This document shows positions 52,194-59,383 of a stretch of 64,000 nucleotides of DNA, piece after piece. Position numbers and translations under genes: made by a program. Positions within the stretch are counted from its first letter, which is position 1. The number at the start of each line of letters is the position of its first letter. The stretch lies in assembly GCF_003990045.1 (NCBI RefSeq), contig NZ_RZGZ01000001.1, positions 496,001 through 560,000 of the forward strand, written 5' to 3'. This stretch comes from Labedella endophytica (lineage in GTDB: Bacteria > Actinomycetota > Actinomycetes > Actinomycetales > Microbacteriaceae). The notes under the pieces are model-generated. The model had not been told where the DNA came from and did no database searches. It saw only the letters and a list, made by a program, of their open reading frames with translations.

Positions 52194-53195
52194 ATGACGA
52201 ACGACGATGTCGACATCCGCGTGGTCGGCCGCCTCGGCCACATCACGCTCGACCGGCCCGAGCGGCTCAACGCTCTCACGCCCGGCATCCTCACCCGCAT
52301 CTCGGATGCCCTCGCGTCGTGGCACGAGCTCGACGACGTCGAGACCGTGCTGCTCGACGGTGCCGGTGACCGCGGATTCTGCGCCGGCGGCGACGTGCGC
52401 ATGATCACCGAGTCGACACCGGAGGACGCTCGGGCGTTCTGGGAGCTCGAATACGCCACCGTCCTCCAGATCGCGACCTTCCCGAAGCCCGTCGTCGCGG
52501 TCATGGACGGGGTCACGATGGGCGGCGGCGTCGGCCTCGCCGGTCACGCGCGCCACCGCATCGTGACGGAACGATCCCGCGTCGCGATGCCCGAGGTCCG
52601 CATCGGGCTCGCGCCCGACGTCGGAGGGGCGCTGCTCCTCGCTCGCGCACCCGGTCTCCTCGGTCTGCACCTGGGACTCACGGCCGCGACCATGACGGGA
52701 GCCGACGCCGTCGCCGCGGGCTTCGCGGACGCGTTCGTCCGCTCCGACGACCTCGTCGAACTCGTCGATGCACTGATCGTGGCTGGCCCCGACGCGTCCG
52801 AGATCGTTGCGCGGGTCGCGCAGACTCCTCCGGCATCGGAGCTCCTCGCCGCGCGACCCTGGATCGACGCGGCCTACGACGCGGGCACGATCGACGAGAT
52901 CCTCGCCTCGTTGCGAGCCCGCCCCGAGGCCGGAGCGGCGGAGGCTGCGGACGCCATGGGCTCGATGTCGCCGACCTCGCTCGCCGTGACCCTGCGGACC
53001 GTCGAGCTCGCCGCGCTCGACGACGATCTCGAACGGGTGCTCCACCGTGACCTCGGGGTGTCGACGGCGCTCTTCGCGCGCCCCGACTTCGCCGAGGGCG
53101 TGCGGGCGCAGGTCGTCGACAAGGATCGTGCGCCGCGCTGGGCCCCCGCACAGGTGGATCCCACTGAGGTGGAGGCAATCGTCTCCGCACGCTGA
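52194..53195 (+). CDS. Enoyl-CoA hydratase/isomerase family, 3-hydroxyisobutyryl-CoA hydrolase type
   Basis: 333 residues. Crotonase core: ITLDRPERLNALTPGI, DGAGDRGFCAGGDVRMI (first oxyanion strand), AVMDGVTMGGGVGLAGHARHRIVTERSRVAMPEVRIGLAPDVGGALLLARAPG. The MPE(V/T)xIGLxPDVGG motif and the extra helical C-terminal part with R(A/P)WID are typical of 3-hydroxyisobutyryl-CoA hydrolases in valine degradation rather than of simple hydratases. No other valine genes adjoin it. Leaderless start. Confidence 0.85.
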   Translation: MTNDDVDIRVVGRLGHITLDRPERLNALTPGILTRISDALASWHELDDVETVLLDGAGDRGFCAGGDVRMITESTPEDARAFWELEYATVLQIATFPKPVVAVMDGVTMGGGVGLAGHARHRIVTERSRVAMPEVRIGLAPDVGGALLLARAPGLLGLHLGLTAATMTGADAVAAGFADAFVRSDDLVELVDALIVAGPDASEIVARVAQTPPASELLAARPWIDAAYDAGTIDEILASLRARPEAGAAEAADAMGSMSPTSLAVTLRTVELAALDDDLERVLHRDLGVSTALFARPDFAEGVRAQVVDKDRAPRWAPAQVDPTEVEAIVSAR

Positions 53196-53240
53196 TCACT
53201 CGGCATCGATCCGACGTGGTCGCGTCTGCGCCCGCACACG

Positions 53241-53275
53241 ACGAAGCCCCCTCGGCCAGGCCGAGGGGGCTTCGT
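53241..53275. terminator. Bidirectional terminator after the crotonase gene
   Basis: 17-bp stem ACGAAGCCCCCTCGGCC with its complement around a single central A (53258); lies between convergent genes. Confidence 0.85.
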
Positions 53276-53289
53276 CGATCACCGCTGGA

Positions 53290-53556
53290 TTAGGAGCGGC
53301 TCTTGCGTCCCGTGAGGGCGCCGTAGATCAGGAGCACGACGATCGCGCCGCCGATCGCGAGGAGCCAGGTGCCGATGTCGAAGAACTCTTCGAGGCCGCG
53401 GCCGAAGAGAAGGCTGCCGATGAAACCACCGAGCAGTGCGCCCACGACTCCGAGGACGAGGGTGATGAGCCAGCCGCCACCCTGCCGTCCGGGAAGAATG
53501 AGCTTAGCGATCGCACCAGCGATCAGTCCGAGAAGGAGAAATCCGAGGAATCCCAT
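53290..53556 (-). CDS. GlsB/YeaQ/YmgE family stress-response membrane protein
   Basis: 88 residues with three hydrophobic helices rich in Gly: LLLGLIAGAIAKLILPGRQGGGW, LGVVGALLGGFIGSLLFG, WLLAIGGAIVVLLIYGALTGRK. The GLIAGxIAKxLxPG motif and GxxGAxxGGxxG helix define the family. Small membrane proteins induced by stress; molecular role unknown. Strong RBS GGAGGTG. Confidence 0.92.
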   Translation of the reverse strand: MGFLGFLLLGLIAGAIAKLILPGRQGGGWLITLVLGVVGALLGGFIGSLLFGRGLEEFFDIGTWLLAIGGAIVVLLIYGALTGRKSRS

Positions 53557-53966
53557 GTGTCACACCTCCATGTTGGTGCGGCGGGCCGTCGTGTGGCTCC
53601 ACCGCGTACGGCCGAACCTCGACCGCTGCCCCAACGTTAGGGGTAGCTGAGAGGTATCGAGGGGGCCTTGCATCGGGGCATGCAAGCGCGGTACACGCGC
53701 GTCGGCGGGTGCGCCAGTCGGATAAGACCCCCGGGGGTCGTGCGTTCTTCTCCCCGGTGCTGTAACGTAGGCAGGTCGGTTTCTGGACACCGCGGACCAT
53801 CCATCCGCGGGCCCCACTGTTTGTCTAGAGGACCGGTTCCCAGCGAAAACGCTGGTGAGATCACATCGAGTGAACGGTCCCCGGCCACACTGACGCCCGG
53901 GTATGCGCGCGCGACATCGTCGTGCCGTGAACGCTGTTTGACGCGAATCACCCAGGAAGGCATTCC
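53557..53966. other. Divergent control region and structured leader of the RNA helicase
   Basis: 410 bp without a gene. It holds the 14-bp palindrome GACCCCCGGGGGTC at 53726-53739, a TAACGT -10-like box at 53763-53768, and about 190 nt of leader with stacked hairpins. Confidence 0.5.
53775..53880 (+). promoter_or_regulatory. Structured 5' leader of the DEAD-box helicase mRNA
   Basis: Hairpins CCGCGG/CCGCGG (53790-53795, 53805-53810) and CCAGCG-AAAA-CGCTGG (53840-53855); the latter is enclosed by GACCGGTTC/GAACGGTC (53831-53839, 53872-53879), forming a multi-branch fold. No match to a riboswitch I know. Confidence 0.4.
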
Positions 53967-56126
53967 ATGCCCAAGAACAACAAAGCCGGCGGCGGACGTC
54001 CGGCCCGCAACTTCGATCCCTCGTACGGCCCGAAGCGCAGCTCCAGTAGCCCCGGAAGCCGCAGCCCCAAGCACCGAGGTTTCCGCGAGCAGCAGCCGGT
54101 CGAGAAGAAGGCCCGCTGGAACGCCGATGAGCGTGCCGAGCGGGCGAACGACCGGGCGCCGCGTGATGAGCGTCCCGCGCGGAATGACCGTTTCTCGCGT
54201 GATGAGCGTCCTGCCCGCACCGACCGCTTCTCTCGCGATGAGCGTCCTGCTCGGAACGATCGGGATTCGCGTGATGCACGGCCCGCGCGCAACGATCGGT
54301 TCTCGCGTGATGAGCGTCCTGCTCGGAACGATCGGGATTCGCGTGATGCACGGCCTGCGCGCAACGACCGTTTCTCGCGTGACGAGCGTCCTGCTCGGAA
54401 CGATCGGGATTCGCGTGATGCACGGCCTGCGCGCAACGACCGTTTCTCGCGTGACGAGCGTCCGGCTCGTACCGATCGCTTTTCCCGTGATGAGCGTCCC
54501 GCTCGGAATGATCGCGATTCGCGCGATGAGCGTCCGGCTCGTACCGATCGCTTCTCTCGCGATGAGCGTCCTGCTCGCAACGATCGCGACTCGCGTGATG
54601 CACGGCCCGCGCGAAACGACCGGTTCTCTCGCGACGAGCGTCCGGCCCGCAACGACCGTTTCTCTCGCGACGAGCGTCCGGCCCGCAACGACCGGTTCTC
54701 GCGTGATGAGCGTCCGGCCCGCAACGACCGCGATTCGCGTGACGAGCGTCCGGCTCGCAACGACCGTTTCTCTCGCGACGATCGCCCGGCTCGAACCGAT
54801 CGATTCTCTCGCGACGACCGTCCGCGACGCGACGACCGCTCCGGTTCCGGCTCGCGCGGGTCGTTCCCTGCGTCCCGCGAGGCGGGCAACCGGTACTCGC
54901 CGAACGACGACGTCGTCCTCGAGCGGCTCGAGGCCGACGCGATCCAGGCGGAGGATGTCGAGGGTGTGACCTTCGGCGACCTCGGTCTCGGCGGAAACAT
55001 CACGCGCGCCCTCGCCGAACTCGGTGCCGAGAGCCCCTTCCCCATCCAGGCGGCGACGATCCCCGACGTGCTCGCGGGGCGCGACGTGCTCGGCCGCGGC
55101 CGGACCGGGAGCGGCAAGACGATCGCCTTCGGCGCTCCCCTCGTGGAGAAGCTCATGGAGAACGGCGGAGGCAAGAACCGCCAGATGGGCCGGAAGCCCC
55201 GCGCGCTCGTCCTCGCCCCCACGCGTGAACTCGCGCTCCAGATCGACGGCACGATCCAGCCCATCGCGCGCAGCGTCGGGCTCTTCACGACCCAGATCTA
55301 CGGCGGTGTTCCCCAAGGCCGTCAGGCCGGTGCCCTCCAGCGCGGCGTCGACATCGTCATCGGCACCCCTGGGCGCATCGAGGACCTCATCGAGCAGGGT
55401 CGACTCGACCTCTCCGAAGTCGTCGTGACCGTGCTCGACGAGGCCGACCACATGTGCGACCTCGGGTTCCTCGAGCCCGTGCAGCGCATCCTCCGGAAGA
55501 CCTCGAACGGCGGACAGAAGCTCCTCTTCTCCGCGACGCTCGATCGCGGGGTCGCGGCGCTCGTCGACGAGTTCCTCAAGAAGCCCGCCGTGCACGAGGT
55601 TGCCGGCGAGGACCAGGCGTCCTCGACGATCGATCACCGCGTGCTCGTGATCGAGCACAAGGACAAGGACGAGCTGATCGAGCGTCTCGCGAACCGCGAC
55701 GAGAAGACGCTCATCTTCGCCCGCACCCGCGCCTACGCCGAGCGGCTCACCGATCAGCTCGAGGACGTGGGCATCCTCGCCGTCGCGCTGCACGGAGACC
55801 TCAACCAGGCCCGACGGACCCGCAACCTCGAGAAGCTCACATCGGGACGCGTCAACGTGCTCGTCGCCACGGATGTCGCCGCTCGCGGGATCCATGTCGA
55901 CGACATCACCCTCGTCGTGCAGGCGGACGCTCCCGACGAATACAAGACGTACATGCACCGGTCCGGTCGCACGGGACGCGCCGGCAAGGAGGGGACCGTC
56001 GTGACCCTCATCACGCGCAGCAGGCAGCGTCGGATGGCGGAACTGCTCGAGCGTGCGGAGATCGACGCGGAGTTCGTCGACACCCACCCGAGCGACGACC
56101 TCGTGGCGGAGCTCGCGACTCGCTGA
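53967..56126 (+). CDS. DEAD-box ATP-dependent RNA helicase with repetitive Arg/Asp N-terminus
   Basis: 719 residues. Residues about 66-300 are 18 copies of RD(E/A/D)RPAR(N/T)DR(F/D)S plus one degenerate copy. The helicase core starts near residue 333: VTFGDLGLGGNITRAL and FPIQAATIP (Q motif), GRTGSGKTIAFG (I), APTRELALQI (Ia), GTPGRIEDLI (Ib), LDEADHMCDLGF (II, DEAD), SATLD (III), IFARTRAYAERL (IV), TDVAARGIHVDDI (V), HRSGRTGRAG (VI). It ends soon after motif VI. Unwinds structured RNA, probably in cold adaptation or ribosome assembly. The repeat arm is a polyampholyte and may bind RNA or drive condensation. RBS AGGAAGG. Confidence 0.93.
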   Translation: MPKNNKAGGGRPARNFDPSYGPKRSSSSPGSRSPKHRGFREQQPVEKKARWNADERAERANDRAPRDERPARNDRFSRDERPARTDRFSRDERPARNDRDSRDARPARNDRFSRDERPARNDRDSRDARPARNDRFSRDERPARNDRDSRDARPARNDRFSRDERPARTDRFSRDERPARNDRDSRDERPARTDRFSRDERPARNDRDSRDARPARNDRFSRDERPARNDRFSRDERPARNDRFSRDERPARNDRDSRDERPARNDRFSRDDRPARTDRFSRDDRPRRDDRSGSGSRGSFPASREAGNRYSPNDDVVLERLEADAIQAEDVEGVTFGDLGLGGNITRALAELGAESPFPIQAATIPDVLAGRDVLGRGRTGSGKTIAFGAPLVEKLMENGGGKNRQMGRKPRALVLAPTRELALQIDGTIQPIARSVGLFTTQIYGGVPQGRQAGALQRGVDIVIGTPGRIEDLIEQGRLDLSEVVVTVLDEADHMCDLGFLEPVQRILRKTSNGGQKLLFSATLDRGVAALVDEFLKKPAVHEVAGEDQASSTIDHRVLVIEHKDKDELIERLANRDEKTLIFARTRAYAERLTDQLEDVGILAVALHGDLNQARRTRNLEKLTSGRVNVLVATDVAARGIHVDDITLVVQADAPDEYKTYMHRSGRTGRAGKEGTVVTLITRSRQRRMAELLERAEIDAEFVDTHPSDDLVAELATR
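54162..54845 (+). repeat. 36-bp coding minisatellite in the helicase gene
   Basis: Eighteen full contiguous 36-bp units (54162-54809) and one diverged unit; no spacers. Part of the array shows a 72-bp period, NDRDS-RDAR alternating with NDRFS-RDER. Confidence 0.95.
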
Positions 56127-56150
56127 TCCCTCATCCCGACGACGTCGAGT

Positions 56151-56178
56151 CGCCCTCTCTTCCACCGAAGAGGGGGCG
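56151..56178. terminator. Bidirectional terminator after the helicase gene
   Basis: 12-bp stem with one G-U pair (56151-56162 with 56167-56178), loop CACC, between convergent genes. Confidence 0.75.
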
Positions 56179-56207
56179 ATTCGTCACGAGGCCTCGGACG
56201 TCACCGA

Positions 56208-56435
56208 TCACAGGGACGGGCTGCGGGAGAGATCCTCGAGGGCCTGTTCGGCCCGCTGATGCGCGAGCTCGTACGCCTCCGATCGGCCGAAGAGGGCGAG
56301 CAGCAGGCTCGCGATCGGACCGAGGAAGAACGAGATCAGGAACCAATTGAGCCGGGATCGGCCGAGCGCCGAGGCGACGGCCGCGTTGAGGGAGATGATC
56401 GCGAGCCAGCTTCCGCCGGTGAGTGCCCAGTCCAT
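56208..56435 (-). CDS. Small two-helix membrane protein, unknown function
   Basis: 75 residues: SWLAIISLNAAVASALGRSR, then LNWFLISFFLGPIASLLLALF and a charged amphipathic tail. The plan resembles short 'phospholipase D-nuclease-like/superinfection' membrane peptides, where a GR(S)xxxW(F)xxxxxLGPxA motif is frequent, but no function is implied. TAGGCT lies 6 nt before the ATG (leaderless). Confidence 0.65.
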   Translation of the reverse strand: MDWALTGGSWLAIISLNAAVASALGRSRLNWFLISFFLGPIASLLLALFGRSEAYELAHQRAEQALEDLSRSPSL

Positions 56436-56441
56436 GACGCC

Positions 56442-56447
56442 AGCCTA
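56442..56447 (-). promoter_or_regulatory. -10 element for the small membrane protein gene (leaderless)
   Basis: Minus-strand TAGGCT, 6 nt, ATG at 56435. Confidence 0.5.
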
Positions 56448-56456
56448 GGGGCGCTG

Positions 56457-57593
56457 TCAGAACAAGGTCGGCCCGTCGGGCTCGGCGAATCGTACGCCGG
56501 TCGGGGGTGGCGACGGCGTCCGTACGGTCGTCGCCGTGCGGCGATCCTCGCTCGTGTGGCCGAGGGGGCGTCGCTCCCCGTCCGGGCCGCGGAACAGGCC
56601 GAGCGCGCTCGACCGGACTCCGCCTGTCGTGGGATCCTCGCGACCTTCGTCGAGACCATGAGACCGGATCAGGGGTCTGATGCGGTTGGCGAGCCACTGG
56701 CGGTAGGCCTTCGGCGCGTACGCGCCGTCTGCGTAGAGGTCGCGATAACGCGGAACGAGTTCCGGCCGGGTCCGTTCGAGCCAATGCATGAACCACGGTT
56801 TCACGCCGGGTTTGAGGAAGAGTGCCGAATACAGCACGGAGGTGGCGCCGGCCGCGGCGATGCGCTGAAGCGCATGGTCGAGGTGTTCCGTGGTGTCGGT
56901 GAGCCACGGCAGTACCGGCATGAGGAAGACGGAGCAGTCGAAACCCGCGTCGCGCGCGGCGGTCACCGTGCGCAGTCGTGCCTCGGCGCTCGGCGTCCCC
57001 GGTTCGATCGACGCCTGGAGATCGTCGTCGTAGATCGCGATGGACATCGCGATGTCGACGGGGACGTGCCCGGCTGCATCGGCGAGGAGGGGGAGGTCGC
57101 GCCGGAGGAGGGTGCCCTTCGTGAGGATCGACAGCGGAGTGCCCGACGACGCGAGCGCGCTGATGATCCCGGGCATGAGCGCATATCGCCCCTCCGCTCG
57201 CTGATACGGGTCGGTGTTGGTGCCGAGGGCCACGGGGTTGTGCCGCCACGTGGGTTTCGCGAGTTCCCGCTCGAGCACCTCCGCCACGTTGAGCTTGACG
57301 ATCACCTGGCTGTCGAAGTCGGTGCCCGCGTTGAGGTCGAGGTAGGTGTGCGTGGGGCGGGCGAAGCAGTAGACGCACGCGTGGCTGCAGCCGCGGTAGG
57401 GGTTGATGGTCCAGCCGAAGGGCATGCCCGAGCCGGTCGGCACCTTGTTCAGGGCCGACTTCGCGAGGATCTCGTGGAAGGTGACGCCGGCGAACTCCGG
57501 GGTGGTGATGCTGCGCACGATGGTGTTGATGCGGGCGAGGCCCGGTAGCGTCGACGCCTCGTCGGCGCGGACCTCCTGCGTGCTCCATCTCAT
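56457..57593 (-). CDS. Radical SAM protein, Rv2578c/SplB-like
   Basis: 378 residues. The [4Fe-4S] motif is GCSHACVYCFARPTH (C-x3-C-x2-C, about residue 70). WTINPYRGCSHACVYC, LGTNTDPYQRAEGRYALMPGII, LTKGTLLRRDLPLL and VFLMPVLPWLTDT are hallmarks of the COG1533 group, which includes spore photoproduct lyase-like DNA-repair photolyase homologues and mycobacterial Rv2578c. Biochemical role unproven. A LexA-type box lies right at its promoter, supporting a DNA-damage role. ATG 57593 is 7 nt after TCTAAT; ATG 57602 would be an alternative start. Confidence 0.88.
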   Translation of the reverse strand: MRWSTQEVRADEASTLPGLARINTIVRSITTPEFAGVTFHEILAKSALNKVPTGSGMPFGWTINPYRGCSHACVYCFARPTHTYLDLNAGTDFDSQVIVKLNVAEVLERELAKPTWRHNPVALGTNTDPYQRAEGRYALMPGIISALASSGTPLSILTKGTLLRRDLPLLADAAGHVPVDIAMSIAIYDDDLQASIEPGTPSAEARLRTVTAARDAGFDCSVFLMPVLPWLTDTTEHLDHALQRIAAAGATSVLYSALFLKPGVKPWFMHWLERTRPELVPRYRDLYADGAYAPKAYRQWLANRIRPLIRSHGLDEGREDPTTGGVRSSALGLFRGPDGERRPLGHTSEDRRTATTVRTPSPPPTGVRFAEPDGPTLF

Positions 57594-57600
57594 GAGTCTC

Positions 57601-57606
57601 ATTAGA
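57601..57606 (-). promoter_or_regulatory. -10 element for the radical SAM gene (leaderless)
   Basis: Minus-strand TCTAAT, 7 nt, ATG at 57593; it overlaps the LexA-type box. Confidence 0.4.
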
Positions 57607-57618
57607 ACATATGTTCGA
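57603..57618. promoter_or_regulatory. LexA (SOS) box
   Basis: On the minus strand TCGAACATATGTTCTA, matching 11 of the 12 defined positions of the actinobacterial consensus TCGAAC-N4-GTTCGA, with the central 12 bp perfectly palindromic. It overlaps the -10 of the radical SAM gene. Confidence 0.75.
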
Positions 57619-57774
57619 ATGAATGGCACTCCTCGCATCCCGTCGGATGCCCCGTCGAACCGGCCAGGTCTGGTCGCTGCAAGAACACCGAACTCGCGCC
57701 GTCGGACGGTGCAGCGATGGGGGAGAGGGGCGTTGGGGGATAGCGTGGGAGGACGACGGAGACCGGAGGACACC

Positions 57775-58575
57775 ATGCGCGTCGCACTCGCCCAGATCGT
57801 GAGCACGGAGGACGTCGCCGCCAACCTGCTGCTCGTCGAGGAGGTGGCGGCGCGCGCGGCCGAGCAGGGCGCCGACCTCGTCGTCTTCCCCGAAGCGACG
57901 ATGCGCGCGTTCGGACACCCCCTGCGCGAGATCGCCGAGCCGATCGACGGCCCGTGGGGCACCGGCGTGGTCTCGATCGCTCGGCGCCTCGACACCACGA
58001 TCGTCGTCGGGATGTTCACCCCCGGAGAGGGCGGACGTGTGCGCAACACGCTCCTCCTCGCGGGACCCGACGCCACCTCCTCGTACGACAAGGTGCACCT
58101 CTTCGACGCGTTCGGCTTCCTCGAGTCGCGGACGGTCGAGCCGGGCACGACGGCGGTCACCGCGGAGGTCGCCGGAACCACCATCGGTCTGGCGACCTGC
58201 TACGACATCCGCTTCCCCGACCTCTTCGTCGCCTCCGCGCGAGCCGGTGCACGCGTCCAGATCGTGTGCGCGTCGTGGGGGGCCGGTCCAGGGAAGGCCG
58301 CGCAGTGGGAGCTCCTCGCTCGATCCCGCGCGATCGACACGACGAGCGTCGTCGTCGCCGTCGGTCAGGGCGATCCGCGCGCCGCTGGAGTCGACGCGGT
58401 GGCCGATGCGCCGACCGGGATCGGGCACAGCGTCGTGGTCTCGCCGTTCGGCGAGGTGCTCCACGCCCTCGGAGCCGACCCCGACCTGCTCGTCGTGGAT
58501 CTGGACCTGAGCGCGGTCGACGACGCCCGGAGGACGCTCCCCGTCCTCGACAACCGCGTCGACGGGCTCGTCTGA
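57775..58575 (+). CDS. Carbon-nitrogen hydrolase (nitrilase superfamily)
   Basis: 266 residues. The catalytic triad regions are clear: Glu in ADLVVFPEATM (about residue 42), Lys in SSYDKVHLFDAFG (about 107), Cys in GLATCYDIRFPDLF (about 142). The YDK(V/I)HLFD and CYDIRFP forms are those of the Nit1/Nit2 (omega-amidase or deaminated-glutathione amidase) branch. RBS CCGGAGG. Divergent from the radical SAM gene across 181 bp. Confidence 0.92.
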   Translation: MRVALAQIVSTEDVAANLLLVEEVAARAAEQGADLVVFPEATMRAFGHPLREIAEPIDGPWGTGVVSIARRLDTTIVVGMFTPGEGGRVRNTLLLAGPDATSSYDKVHLFDAFGFLESRTVEPGTTAVTAEVAGTTIGLATCYDIRFPDLFVASARAGARVQIVCASWGAGPGKAAQWELLARSRAIDTTSVVVAVGQGDPRAAGVDAVADAPTGIGHSVVVSPFGEVLHALGADPDLLVVDLDLSAVDDARRTLPVLDNRVDGLV

Positions 58576-58597
58576 CGCGGACCGTGCAGAGCCCGCC

Positions 58598-59383
58598 TCA
58601 GACGGCGGCGCGCACGGCGACGACGACCGCGGCGGTCGCGATCCAGAACACCACCGTGAAGACGCCGTCGCGCCGTCGCAGGGGAACGAGGTGCCGTTCC
58701 GTCCTCGTCGGGTGAGCGCCGAAGGCCCGCGCGTCCATCGCGAGGGCCACCCGTTCCGCGTGCCGGATGGCTCCCGCCAGCAGGGGCACGACGGATCCCG
58801 TGAAGCGACGGACGGCCGCGACCGGGCCGCGGCGACCTCCCGTTCCGCGCACGCGGTGCGCGTGGCGGATAAGTTCGATGTCGTGGCGGAAGCGGGGGAC
58901 GAACCGGTAGGCCGCGAGCGCCGTGTACCCGATGCGGTAGGGCACCCGCAGATGCTGGACCGTTGACCTGACGAAGTCGGACCCGTCTGTCGTCAGCCCG
59001 GCGATGAGGGCGAGGAGGAGGAGCGCCGCGAGCCGCAGCGCCGCGGCGAGCCCCGCGGCGAGAGACCCGAGGAAGAGACGGTACTCGCCGACCTGGACGA
59101 GGAGGACGGACTGGTCGACCGCCGCGGGATTGGACCAGACACCGAATCCGAGCGCCCCGACGGTGACGACGAGGGGGAGCCCGAGCAGGAGGAGGAGCAC
59201 GGTCCTGGCTGACGGGCGGGCCCCGACGAGCAGGACGGAGAGGGCCAACGCGAGGACCGCGAGGGGCGTGGCGATGTCGCGAGACACGATGACGGCGACC
59301 ATGGCGGGCAGCGGCGCGACGATTTTCACGAGGGGGTTCAGGCCGTGCAGGAATCCACCCCGCCGAGCGCCCGTCGCGTTCAC
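58598..59383 (-). CDS. ECF transporter transmembrane subunit EcfT
   Basis: 261 residues. Cobalt-type (CbiQ/YkoC) permease: GLNPLVKIVAPLPAMVAVIV, five to six helices, and the two coupling Ala-Arg-Gly-type motifs, seen here as AMDARAFGAHPTRT near the C-terminus and the RFRHDIELIRHAHRVRG helix. It links the ATPase to the substrate-binding S subunit. GTG 59383 overlaps the ATPase stop (GTGA), which fixes the start. Confidence 0.87.
   Translation of the reverse strand: MNATGARRGGFLHGLNPLVKIVAPLPAMVAVIVSRDIATPLAVLALALSVLLVGARPSARTVLLLLLGLPLVVTVGALGFGVWSNPAAVDQSVLLVQVGEYRLFLGSLAAGLAAALRLAALLLLALIAGLTTDGSDFVRSTVQHLRVPYRIGYTALAAYRFVPRFRHDIELIRHAHRVRGTGGRRGPVAAVRRFTGSVVPLLAGAIRHAERVALAMDARAFGAHPTRTERHLVPLRRRDGVFTVVFWIATAAVVVAVRAAV

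Noticed and set aside
54162-54845. Regular 36-bp repeats resembling a CRISPR array
   Set aside because: Units are contiguous with no spacers, are in frame and encode a repeated protein motif; no cas genes nearby.
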